From Mycobacterium marinum (GTDB taxonomy: Bacteria > Actinomycetota > Actinomycetes > Mycobacteriales > Mycobacteriaceae): DNA of 64,000 nucleotides. This document shows, piece after piece, positions 1 to 7,424 of this stretch. Under the pieces are notes generated by a model, which did not search any database, was not told the DNA's origin, and worked only from the letters and a program-made list of their open reading frames with translations. Position 1 is the stretch's first letter. The number at the start of each line of letters is the position of its first letter. The stretch covers positions 2,294,001 through 2,358,000 of the forward strand of contig NZ_CP024190.1 of assembly GCF_003391395.1 (NCBI RefSeq), in the 5' to 3' direction. A program made the position numbers and the translations under genes.

Positions 1-16
1 TGCGCCGCCTGATCGG

Positions 17-496
17 TCAGCTGCGCAATGCGGATAGGACCCGCTCGGGGTGGCGACAGCTCACCAGCCAGTACGGCGTCGGGTCGTCTGGGTCGTCCAG
101 AACGAGCAGAACCATGGGCCCGACCCACGCTCGGTGCAGGACGTACGCTGCTGGGTCGAGTTGACGGCCCAGGGCCGCGGACTTGGCCGTGCGTGGAACT
201 TCGGCGGAGCGGGCGATGGCGGTGACGGGCAGATGCGCCTCGCCGGCCCATAGCTCGACTTCGCCATCCGCGCCGGCGATGACTCGGATCTCGACTCGGC
301 CTAGCCACAGCAATGCGGCGGCCGCCACGGTGAACAAAATCGCGTACGGGAGCCAGTCCGCGAGAGCGGCTATACCCAGATTGACCTCGAACGCGATGAG
401 TCCTGCCAGTGCGAAGCCCAACGGCCACCACCACCAGGGGACCCAAAGTCGTTCGCGATATCGCACGCTGTGCGGCGCGACGCGCGTTTCGGACAT
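17..496 (-). CDS. DUF3093 membrane protein (Rv2698-like)
   Basis: A 159-residue integral membrane protein of the actinobacterial DUF3093 family, equivalent by position and sequence to M. tuberculosis Rv2698. Two hydrophobic helices lie near residues 20-40, opening with a run of four tryptophans, and 48-66; the remainder is a soluble domain presumably facing the cytoplasm. It is divergent from dut, with the two start codons about 25 bp apart, so they probably share a promoter region. The family has no established biochemical role, and nothing catalytic is visible here. Confidence 0.85.
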   Translation of the reverse strand: MSETRVAPHSVRYRERLWVPWWWWPLGFALAGLIAFEVNLGIAALADWLPYAILFTVAAAALLWLGRVEIRVIAGADGEVELWAGEAHLPVTAIARSAEVPRTAKSAALGRQLDPAAYVLHRAWVGPMVLLVLDDPDDPTPYWLVSCRHPERVLSALRS

Positions 497-521
497 CCGG
501 TCAAGAGTAGTCTGTGGCCCC

Positions 522-986
522 GTGTCGAACAGTCTCGCCGTTGTGCGTCTTGACCCCGGGCTTCCGCTGCCCAGCCGCGCTCACGATGGCGACGCGGGGG
601 TAGACCTCTACAGCGCCGAAGACGTGGTGCTGCCCCCGGGGCAGCGGGCCCTGGTGCGCACGGGTGTTGCGGTCGCGATTCCCTTTGGCATGGTGGGTCT
701 GGTCCATCCCCGCTCGGGGCTGGCCTCCCGCGTCGGGCTCTCGATCGTCAACAGCCCGGGCACCATCGATGCGGGGTACCGGGGCGAGCTCAAGGTCGCG
801 CTGATCAATCTCGACCCGGCCACACCAATCGTGGTCAACCGCGGTGACCGTATCGCTCAGCTGTTGGTGCAGCGGGTCGAGTTGCTAGAGCTGGTCGAGG
901 TTTCGTCCTTCGACGAGGCCGGGCTGGCCGCGACATCCCGTGGTGATGGTGGTCATGGTTCCTCCGGCGGACATGCGAGTTTGTGA
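522..986 (+). CDS. dut: dUTP pyrophosphatase (dUTPase)
   Basis: Hydrolyses dUTP to dUMP and pyrophosphate, keeping uracil out of DNA and supplying dUMP for thymidylate synthesis. At 154 residues it has the normal mycobacterial length when started at the GTG at 522; longer upstream reading has no homology. The trimeric dUTPase motifs are visible: DAGVDLYS near the N-terminus, HPRSGLA, GTIDAGYRGE with the catalytic Asp, GDRIAQLLV, and a C-terminal arm ending GDGGHGSSGGHASL that closes over the active site. The stop overlaps the next gene by one base, indicating translational coupling. Confidence 0.97.
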   Translation: MSNSLAVVRLDPGLPLPSRAHDGDAGVDLYSAEDVVLPPGQRALVRTGVAVAIPFGMVGLVHPRSGLASRVGLSIVNSPGTIDAGYRGELKVALINLDPATPIVVNRGDRIAQLLVQRVELLELVEVSSFDEAGLAATSRGDGGHGSSGGHASL

Positions 987-1729
987 TGGCATTCGGTAGA
1001 CGCACCCGTAAAGGCGACAGCAGCGGCAGCCCCGTGGAACCCGATGGACCCGCAGCGCGCGAGGCCGGCGAACCGGCTGCAGATGACGTGGACCTGGTAG
1101 GCCCGTTCGACATCGAAGACTTCGACGACCCGTCGGTTGCCCAGCTGGCCCGACTCGATCTGGGATCGGTCTTGGTTCCCATGCCGGAAGGCGGCCAGGT
1201 CCAGGTCGAACTGACCGAGAGCGGAGTTCCCAGCGCCGTGTGGGTTGTCACGGCCAATGGTCGCTTCACCATCGCTGCCTATGCGGCGCCCAAGTCCGCC
1301 GGCCTGTGGCGTGAGGTCGCATCGGAGCTCGCCGACTCGCTGCGCAAGGATTCGGCCGAGGTATCGATCAAGGACGGCCCGTGGGGTCGGGAAGTGATCG
1401 GCACCGCCTCCGGGGTGGTGCGCTTCATCGGTGTCGACGGCTATCGGTGGATGGTCCGGTGTGTGGTCAACGGTCCGCACGAGACCATCGACACGCTGAC
1501 CGATGAGGCCCGCGAGGCGCTGGCCGACACGGTGATCCGCCGCGGCGACACGCCGTTGCCGGTGCGCACCCCGCTGCCGGTGCAGTTGCCTGAGCCGATG
1601 GTGGAGCAACTGCGGCAGGCTGCGGCGGCCCAGCACGAGCAGGGACAGCAGGAGCCCGATCAGCCGGCACCGCGGCGCGGGGCCGAAGGATCTGCCATGC
1701 AGCAGCTGCGCAGCACCACCGGCGGCTAG
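986..1729 (+). CDS. DUF3710 protein (Rv2696c-like)
   Basis: A 247-residue soluble protein of the DUF3710 family. The start chosen is the ATG sharing its A with the dut stop (TGATG), which gives the family N-terminus MAFGRR followed by basic and acidic low-complexity sequence; a GTG three bases upstream is possible. The centre (about residues 45-200) is the conserved domain, and the C-terminal 45 residues are a Gln/Glu/Pro-rich tail probably disordered. Function unknown. Coupling to dut is typical of actinobacteria and hints at a nucleotide or DNA maintenance link, but this is inference from context only. Confidence 0.88.
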   Translation: MAFGRRTRKGDSSGSPVEPDGPAAREAGEPAADDVDLVGPFDIEDFDDPSVAQLARLDLGSVLVPMPEGGQVQVELTESGVPSAVWVVTANGRFTIAAYAAPKSAGLWREVASELADSLRKDSAEVSIKDGPWGREVIGTASGVVRFIGVDGYRWMVRCVVNGPHETIDTLTDEAREALADTVIRRGDTPLPVRTPLPVQLPEPMVEQLRQAAAAQHEQGQQEPDQPAPRRGAEGSAMQQLRSTTGG

Positions 1730-1742
1730 GCGTACCCAGCGC

Positions 1743-2462
1743 TCAAATATCGGCCAGAGCGGCCAGGCAGGCGGCTCCCAGCGCCGAAGTGTCGGCCCCC
1801 ATCTGCTCCAGCGTCACCGTCCGCAGGGCGGCGTGCGCCGCGGCGGACACCCAGTCGAGACCGACCTGCAGCGGATGGATCGGATCATCGGTCGCGGCGG
1901 CCACCCCCAGCGGCACGGTAAGGCGGCCCAATTCGCTGCTGCTTGGCGCCACGTAGCCGGCCGCCTGCTCCATCGCGTCGGGCAGCTGCGGCCATTGCAC
2001 CCGCCAGGATCGAGCCAGCTCGTCGGCCAACCAGGGTGGGCTGGATGCCCGCATCTGCGTTGTTGTGGTGGCCAGGCCGTCGCGACGCAATTGCGCTGCC
2101 GTGTAGCGCGCCGCGTGGGCGGCCGGCGCCGGCCCAGGTTCCCCGGTCCATGCGGGCAGCGCGGCCAGCACGGCAACGCACCGGTCGGGATGGGCCAGCG
2201 CCCACGCGACGGCCACAGCGGCACCGATCGACACGCCGCCCACGGCGATCGGACCGGCCTGGGCGGCCTCATCCAGTGCGGCCAGATAGCCCTCGATTAG
2301 GTGTTCTGGCTGCGGCGGCGGTGTCACCAAGATGGCTTCCACGCTTTGCAGCGGGCCGGAAAAGGCCCGGTAGACGTAGTCGTCGTCGGAGCCGGTTCCG
2401 GGCAGTAATGCGACGGGTACACCGCGCAGATCAACTGGCACCCCACGATAGTGCCCGGTCAT
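1743..2462 (-). CDS. Alpha/beta hydrolase fold protein (Rv2695-like)
   Basis: A predicted serine hydrolase of 239 residues. The nucleophile elbow G-V-S-I-G is seen around Ser78, following a strand and preceded by an LPGTGSDD loop that could form the oxyanion hole; substrate unknown. I start it at the ATG at 2462 because a GGAG lies eight bases upstream; an ATG at 2537 would add 25 residues with no ribosome site and would sit 11 bp from a perfect palindrome. It is divergent from the OB-fold gene at 2609, with the palindrome between them, and convergent with the DUF3710 gene. Confidence 0.8.
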   Translation of the reverse strand: MTGHYRGVPVDLRGVPVALLPGTGSDDDYVYRAFSGPLQSVEAILVTPPPQPEHLIEGYLAALDEAAQAGPIAVGGVSIGAAVAVAWALAHPDRCVAVLAALPAWTGEPGPAPAAHAARYTAAQLRRDGLATTTTQMRASSPPWLADELARSWRVQWPQLPDAMEQAAGYVAPSSSELGRLTVPLGVAAATDDPIHPLQVGLDWVSAAAHAALRTVTLEQMGADTSALGAACLAALADI

Positions 2463-2547
2463 TTCAGGTACTCCAACGTCGGTAGGGCGATCCGTGTGGC
2501 GGACGGGAACTAACAGGTCTACGGTGACCGTTGGCATTGTGGAATGC

Positions 2548-2572
2548 TGCTAGCTAGTGCCACTAGCTAGCA
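2548..2572. promoter_or_regulatory. 25-bp perfect palindrome, probable operator
   Basis: Two 12-base arms, TGCTAGCTAGTG and CACTAGCTAGCA, flank a single C. The palindrome lies in the divergent region between the Rv2695-like hydrolase and the Rv2694c-like OB-fold gene, 36 bp before the latter's ATG. Its length and symmetry fit a homodimeric repressor site rather than a terminator, since no T-run follows and it is upstream of both genes. I do not know the cognate regulator. Confidence 0.7.
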
Positions 2573-2608
2573 CAGCTTCCAAACGACGTTGGAGTGTCAG
2601 GAGAGGCC

Positions 2609-2977
2609 ATGGGGGCCGAAGGTTATCTGCGCCGGCTCACCCGTCGGTTGACGGAGGACCCGGAGCAGCGCGACGTCGAAGAATTGTCCGACGAAGTCGT
2701 CAATACCGGAGCGCAGCGGGCTATCGACTGCCAACGCGGCCAGGAAGTCACGATGGTAGGCACGCTGCGCAGTGTGGAAACCAACGGCAAGGGTTGTTCC
2801 GGCGGTGTTCGGGCCGAATTGTTCGACGGGAGCGACACCGTGACGTTGGTGTGGTTGGGTCAACGCCGGATCCCCGGCATCGACTCGGGCCGCACATTGC
2901 GGGTGCGGGGACGGCTGGGCAAGCTCGAGAACGGGAGCAAGGCCATCTACAACCCGCATTACGAAATCCAGCGGTGA
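2609..2977 (+). CDS. OB-fold nucleic acid binding domain protein (Rv2694c-like)
   Basis: A 122-residue protein with the same length as M. tuberculosis Rv2694c. The C-terminal two thirds has the tRNA-anticodon/OB-fold pattern: a strand containing VTMVGTLRSV, then AELFDGSDTVTLVWLGQ, and a closing strand TLRVRGRLGK, as found in RecG and DnaE-associated OB folds. The ATG at 2609 is chosen because AGGAG is five bases upstream; a GTG at 2594 lacks a site. A perfect palindrome lies just upstream. It is followed at 28 bp by a membrane protein gene, probably one operon. The exact ligand is unknown. Confidence 0.82.
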   Translation: MGAEGYLRRLTRRLTEDPEQRDVEELSDEVVNTGAQRAIDCQRGQEVTMVGTLRSVETNGKGCSGGVRAELFDGSDTVTLVWLGQRRIPGIDSGRTLRVRGRLGKLENGSKAIYNPHYEIQR

Positions 2978-3004
2978 TCATCGCTTTGGTGGCGGAGGCG
3001 GCCG

Positions 3005-3676
3005 GTGAGCGCTAACCGCGTCAGCGCCGAGAGCTTGCTAGCACAGGCCGGCGGGGTGAGCGGGCTGGTCTACTCGTCGGTTCCGGTAGTGATCTTCGTC
3101 GCAGTGTCCAGTATCGGCGGACTCTTGCCCGCCATCGGATCGGCGCTTGCCGCGGCCGGGTTGGTGCTGCTGCTGCGCCTGATCCGGCGCGAGTCCACCC
3201 AACCTGCGGTCTCCGGGTTCTTCGGGGTCGCCGGGTGCGCGCTGGTCGCCTACCTGGTGGGGCAGTCCAAGGGCTACTTCTTGCTCGGCATCTGGATGTC
3301 GCTGCTGTGGGCGGTCGTCTTCGCCCTGTCGATTGTTGTTCGTCGGCCCGTGGTCGGTTTTCTGTGGAGCTGGACCAGCGGGCGTGACCAGGGCTGGCGT
3401 GAGGTGCCCCGCGCCGTCTACGCGTTTGATGTCGCAACGCTGGGCTGGACGCTGGTGTTCGCGGCCCGGTTCATCGTCCAGCGGCTTCTCTACGATGCCG
3501 ACAAGACGGGCTGGCTAGGGGTTGCGCGGATCGGGATGGGCTGGCCGCTGACCGCGGTGGCGGCGCTGGCGACCTATGCGGCGATCAAGGCGGCCCGGCG
3601 GGCCATGCTGGCCGTTGACGAGCCCGAGGCCGCAGAAGTCGCTGCCGTCGACACCGAGGCCTGTCGGGAGCTCTAG
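3005..3676 (+). CDS. DUF3159 integral membrane protein (Rv2693c-like)
   Basis: A 223-residue membrane protein with about five to six hydrophobic segments (around residues 20-60, 67-85, 93-112, 145-160 and 175-195) of the actinobacterial DUF3159 family. The GTG start has GGAGG six bases upstream. Its place after an OB-fold gene is conserved in mycobacteria, but no transported substrate or activity is known. It converges on ceoC across a 219-bp spacer that contains degenerate 20-bp repeats. Confidence 0.83.
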   Translation: MSANRVSAESLLAQAGGVSGLVYSSVPVVIFVAVSSIGGLLPAIGSALAAAGLVLLLRLIRRESTQPAVSGFFGVAGCALVAYLVGQSKGYFLLGIWMSLLWAVVFALSIVVRRPVVGFLWSWTSGRDQGWREVPRAVYAFDVATLGWTLVFAARFIVQRLLYDADKTGWLGVARIGMGWPLTAVAALATYAAIKAARRAMLAVDEPEAAEVAAVDTEACREL

Positions 3677-3691
3677 ACCCCGGTTCGGACG

Positions 3692-3810
3692 CATTTAGGG
3701 CGCTGAGAGCCCCTGTACCGCGTTGAGCGTGCTCGGCGGGCTCTCCATGGGCCCGTGGGCGCCGGCGGGGCGTTCAGCGTCCTTGGAGGGCTTTGAGTGT
3801 GCGCTGAGGG
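3692..3810. repeat. Degenerate 20-bp repeat units between convergent genes
   Basis: Four related 20-bp units can be aligned at 3692-3711, 3721-3740, 3771-3790 and 3791-3810. The last three read CGTTGAGCGTGCTCGGCGGG, CGTTCAGCGTCCTTGGAGGG and CTTTGAGTGTGCGCTGAGGG; the third and fourth are directly adjacent, and the first is weaker. They occupy the convergent gap between the DUF3159 gene and ceoC. Role unknown; transcription end or an interspersed motif are possible. Confidence 0.4.
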
Positions 3811-3895
3811 CGGCGCTGCCCCCGTTGCATCGCCACCGGCGCACAGTGCGCGCCGTAATCGCACATTGGCTCGCGCAACGACAGCGCGCGGGTGG

Positions 3896-4558
3896 CTAGC
3901 TCGACGGCAGCAACAGCTGGCTCAGCTCTTCCTCTGCCTCGGTGACCGCGACGAAGAGCAACTCGTCGCCACCTTCAAGGGGTTCATCGGCTTGCGGGAC
4001 GATGACGCGGGGTCCGCGCAGGATCGTGACCAGCACCGCATCCCGCGGTAGTTGCAGTTTGCGCACCGGTTTACCGCCCCAGGGCGTGTCGTCGGGCAGG
4101 GTGATTTCCACCAGGTTGGCCTGACCCTTGCGGAATTCCATCAGCCGCACCAGGTCGCCGACGGCGACAGCCTCTTCGATCAGCGAGGCCAACATGCGGG
4201 GCGTCGACACCGCCACGTCCACGCCCCAGGCATCGGTGAAGAGCCACTCGTTGCGGGGATCGTTGACCCGGGCCACCACCCGCGGCACCGCGAACTCCGT
4301 CTTGGCCAGCAGGCTGAGCACCACGTTGGCTTTGTCATCGCCGGTGGCGGCGACCACGACATCGAAATCTTCGAGATGAACCGACTCCAGCAGGCTCAGT
4401 TCGCAGGCATCGCCCAGCAGCCAATGCGCGGCCGGAATGGCGTCGTCGTCGACGTGGTCGCTGTTGCGTTCGATCAGGGTCACGTCGTGGGCGTTTGCGA
4501 TGAGTTCGCGGGCGACTGAGCGGCCGACCGCGCCGGCGCCGGCGACAACGACTTTCAT
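3896..4558 (-). CDS. ceoC: TrkA-type potassium channel/transporter regulator CeoC (TrkB)
   Basis: A cytoplasmic RCK/KTN regulatory subunit of 220 residues that gates potassium transport by nucleotide binding. The N-terminal Rossmann fold begins AGAGAVGRSVAREL, with the acidic residue of LIERN ending the second strand as for NAD(H) binding; the C-terminal half carries the TrkA-C domain (about residues 135-215). It starts at the ATG giving MKVVVAG, matching the M. tuberculosis length. It follows ceoB by 52 bp on the same strand. No TrkH-type membrane subunit is nearby; the divergent KimA-like transporter is the only obvious membrane partner. Confidence 0.93.
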   Translation of the reverse strand: MKVVVAGAGAVGRSVARELIANAHDVTLIERNSDHVDDDAIPAAHWLLGDACELSLLESVHLEDFDVVVAATGDDKANVVLSLLAKTEFAVPRVVARVNDPRNEWLFTDAWGVDVAVSTPRMLASLIEEAVAVGDLVRLMEFRKGQANLVEITLPDDTPWGGKPVRKLQLPRDAVLVTILRGPRVIVPQADEPLEGGDELLFVAVTEAEEELSQLLLPSS

Positions 4559-4610
4559 TTGCCCCACCCCTCAACCCCGGCTGCGCCGATGTGTGCGTCG
4601 CGGGCGCGGC

Positions 4611-5294
4611 TCATTTGGCGGTCCCCGACTCGAAATCCTCGCTCGGCGGCAGCGCCGCGATGGCGACGGCCTCGGCTGCCCGCCCGGATATGGCGGCGAC
4701 ATAGACCTGGTCACCGGCCTGTAGCACCGTTTTCGGCTCGGGCAGCACGCCGGTGCCGAAACGGAGTAGGAACGCGACCCGGGCACCGGTGGCCTGCTGC
4801 AGGTCGGAGACGCGGCAGCCGACCCAGTCCTCGTGCAGCACTACTTCACAGACCGCGACGGTGCCGGTGGGATCGCGCCACTTGGCGGTCTCTGTCTCCC
4901 GGAGCAGGGCGTTGAGCAGGCGGTCGGTTGTCCACGGCACCGTGGCGATGGTGGGAATGCCGAGGCGTTCGTAGACCTCGGCGCGCTTGGCGTCATAGAT
5001 CCGCGCGACGACGCGTTTGACGCCGAAGGTCTCCCGTGCCAAACGCGCCGAGATGATGTTGGAGTTGTCGCCGGAGGACACCGCGGCGAAGGCGTCCGCG
5101 CCCTCGATTCCCGCGCTGAGCAGCACATCTCGGTCGAATCCCTGGCCCAGAACACGCTCGCCGGCGAATTCGGCACTGAGCCGGTTGAAGGCAGTGCCGT
5201 CGCGGTCGATCACCGACACGTCGTGGCCGATTCGCGACAGTGCATCGGCCACCGAAGAACCGACTCGGCCGCAGCCCATCACTACCACTCGCAC
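4611..5294 (-). CDS. ceoB: TrkA-type potassium regulator CeoB
   Basis: Paralogue of ceoC and first gene of the pair; 227 residues as in M. tuberculosis. An RCK-N Rossmann domain begins with GCGRVGSSVAD, followed by IDRD at the end of strand two and a TrkA-C domain after about residue 140 (a CRVSDLQQATGA-like region). The GTG at 5294 is preferred because AGGA lies six bases upstream and longer readings have no family similarity. CeoB and CeoC probably form a hetero-octameric gating ring. The gene is divergent from the APC-superfamily permease, with 132 bp between starts. Confidence 0.93.
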   Translation of the reverse strand: MRVVVMGCGRVGSSVADALSRIGHDVSVIDRDGTAFNRLSAEFAGERVLGQGFDRDVLLSAGIEGADAFAAVSSGDNSNIISARLARETFGVKRVVARIYDAKRAEVYERLGIPTIATVPWTTDRLLNALLRETETAKWRDPTGTVAVCEVVLHEDWVGCRVSDLQQATGARVAFLLRFGTGVLPEPKTVLQAGDQVYVAAISGRAAEAVAIAALPPSEDFESGTAK

Positions 5295-5426
5295 TTGACG
5301 TCCTCTCGGCCGTATCCCTCGCGTCGAACGCAATCGGCAACCACACTGGCCAGCCGATTCCCCTATGGAAAATTCTCGCCTAGGGAACGCTACCGTCAAC
5401 GCCGATGGGGCTTACCCTTGGCTCTC

Positions 5427-7424
5427 GTGTCCAAACTTTCCACGGCCGCGCGCCGGCTGCTAATCGGCCGGCCGTTTCGCAGCGATCGGCTTAGCCACAC
5501 GCTATTGCCAAAACGGATCGCGTTGCCGGTGTTTGCCTCCGACGCGATGTCCTCGGTGGCATACGCCCCGGAGGAAATCTTTCTGATGCTGTCGGTGGCG
5601 GGCCTGGCGGCCTACTCGATGGCGCCGTGGATCGCGCTGGCGGTGGCAGCGGTGTTGCTCGTCGTGGTCTCCAGTTATCGGCAGAACGTGCACGCCTACC
5701 CATCCGGCGGCGGAGACTACGAGGTCGTCAGCACCAACCTCGGGCCCACCGCCGGCCTGGTGGTGGCCAGCGCCTTGATGGTGGATTACGTTCTCACCGT
5801 TGCGGTCTCGATAGCTTCGGCGATGTCGAACATCGGCTCGGCGATCCCATTCGTCTATGACCACAAGGTGTTCTTCGCGGTGGCCGCCATCCTGCTGGTG
5901 ACGGCGTTGAATCTGCGCGGCGTCCGCGAATCAGGGCTGGCATTCGCCATCCCGACTTATGCATTCATCATCGGGATCAGCGCCATGCTGGGCTGGGGCT
6001 TGTTCCGGATCTACGTGCTGGGCAATCAGGTACGCGCCGAATCCGCTGGATTCGTGATGCACGCCGAGCACGGCAAGGTGGTTGGCATCGCGCTGGTCTT
6101 TTTGGTGGCCCGCTCGTTCTCCTCCGGCTGTGCGGCGCTCACCGGTGTGGAGGCGATCAGCAACGGGGTACCGGCCTTCCAGAAGCCGAAGTCGCGCAAC
6201 GCCGCGACCACGCTGCTCATGCTGGGCGCCATCGCGGTGGCCCTGCTGATGGGTGTGGTTGCGCTGGCCGTGCAGACCGGGGCCCAAGTCGTCGACGACC
6301 CGGATACCCAGTTGACCGGTGCTCCGGACGGGTACCAGCAAAAGACGCTGGTCGCCCAGCTGGCGCAGGCCGTATTCGGCAGCTTTCACCTCGGCTTCCT
6401 GATTATCGCCGCGGTGACTGCGCTCATCTTGGTGCTGGCCGCCAACACCGCCTTCAACGGCTTCCCGGTCCTGGGCTCGGTGCTGGCTCAGCACAGCTAC
6501 CTGCCCCGCCAACTACACACCCGCGGGGATCGCTTGGCGTTTTCCAACGGCATCATCTTCTTGTCCGCGGCGGCCGTCGGGGCGGTCGTCGCTTTCCGGG
6601 CTGAGCTGACGGCGCTGATCCAGCTCTACATCGTCGGCGTGTTCATTTCGTTCACGCTGAGCCAGATCGGAATGGTCCGGCACTGGACTCGCTTGCTGCG
6701 CACCGAAACCGATGTCGCGGCCCGGCGCAAGATGGTGCGCTCCCGGGTGGTCAACTCGGTTGGTCTGGTGTCCACCGGGGCTGTCCTGTTGATCGTCCTG
6801 GTCACCAAATTCCTTGCCGGCGCGTGGATCGCCATTGTGGCCATGGGTTCGGTCTTCATTCTGATGAAGATGATCCGAAGGCACTACGACACGGTCAATC
6901 GGGAACTGGAGGAGCAGGCCGCCGCCCATGACAACGAGGTGGTGTTGCCCAGCCGCAACCACGCCTTGGTGCTGGTCTCGAAGTTGCACCTGCCCACGCT
7001 GCGGGCCCTGGCCTACGCGCGGGCGACCCGTCCGGATGTGCTCGAGGCGATCACCGTCAGTGTCGATGATGTCGAGACCCGTGAGCTGGTGCGGCAGTGG
7101 GAGGACAGCGACGTCAGCGTGCCGCTGAAGGTCATTGCTTCGCCGTATCGCGAGATCACCCGTCCGGTATTGGATTACGTCAAACGGGTCAGCAAGGAAT
7201 CGCCACGCACCGTGGTGACGGTGTTCATCCCGGAGTACGTGGTGGGCCGGTGGTGGGAGCAGCTGTTGCACAACCAAAGTGCCTTCCGGCTCAAGACGCG
7301 GCTGCTGTTCATGCCCGGGGTGATGGTCACCTCGGTGCCATGGCAGCTGACGTCGTCGGAGCGGATCAACACGTTGGAGCCGCATGCGGCTCCCGGCGAC
7401 ATGCGGCGGGGCATTTTCGATTGA
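5427..7424 (+). CDS. KimA-like APC superfamily potassium transporter (Rv2690c-like)
   Basis: A 665-residue transporter with about twelve hydrophobic segments in residues 40-480 and a cytoplasmic domain after about 500. The N-terminus RLLIGRPFRSDRL...KRIALPVFASDAMSSVAYAPEE closely resembles Bacillus KimA (YdaO), a high-affinity potassium/proton symporter, and the soluble tail (NHALVLVSKLHLPTLRALAYA onward) resembles its USP-like cytosolic domain. M. tuberculosis Rv2690c is usually just called an amino acid permease. Its divergent neighbours ceoB and ceoC are RCK potassium regulators, which supports the potassium role. GTG 5427 is the homologous start; a TTG nine bases earlier is possible. The stop overlaps the next gene by four bases. 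Confidence 0.8.
   Translation: MSKLSTAARRLLIGRPFRSDRLSHTLLPKRIALPVFASDAMSSVAYAPEEIFLMLSVAGLAAYSMAPWIALAVAAVLLVVVSSYRQNVHAYPSGGGDYEVVSTNLGPTAGLVVASALMVDYVLTVAVSIASAMSNIGSAIPFVYDHKVFFAVAAILLVTALNLRGVRESGLAFAIPTYAFIIGISAMLGWGLFRIYVLGNQVRAESAGFVMHAEHGKVVGIALVFLVARSFSSGCAALTGVEAISNGVPAFQKPKSRNAATTLLMLGAIAVALLMGVVALAVQTGAQVVDDPDTQLTGAPDGYQQKTLVAQLAQAVFGSFHLGFLIIAAVTALILVLAANTAFNGFPVLGSVLAQHSYLPRQLHTRGDRLAFSNGIIFLSAAAVGAVVAFRAELTALIQLYIVGVFISFTLSQIGMVRHWTRLLRTETDVAARRKMVRSRVVNSVGLVSTGAVLLIVLVTKFLAGAWIAIVAMGSVFILMKMIRRHYDTVNRELEEQAAAHDNEVVLPSRNHALVLVSKLHLPTLRALAYARATRPDVLEAITVSVDDVETRELVRQWEDSDVSVPLKVIASPYREITRPVLDYVKRVSKESPRTVVTVFIPEYVVGRWWEQLLHNQSAFRLKTRLLFMPGVMVTSVPWQLTSSERINTLEPHAAPGDMRRGIFD

Noticed and set aside
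5295..5426. A c-di-AMP (ydaO) riboswitch upstream of the KimA-like gene, as in Bacillus
   Set aside because: The region is only 132 bp, shared with ceoB, and shows none of the conserved ydaO elements I could recognise.
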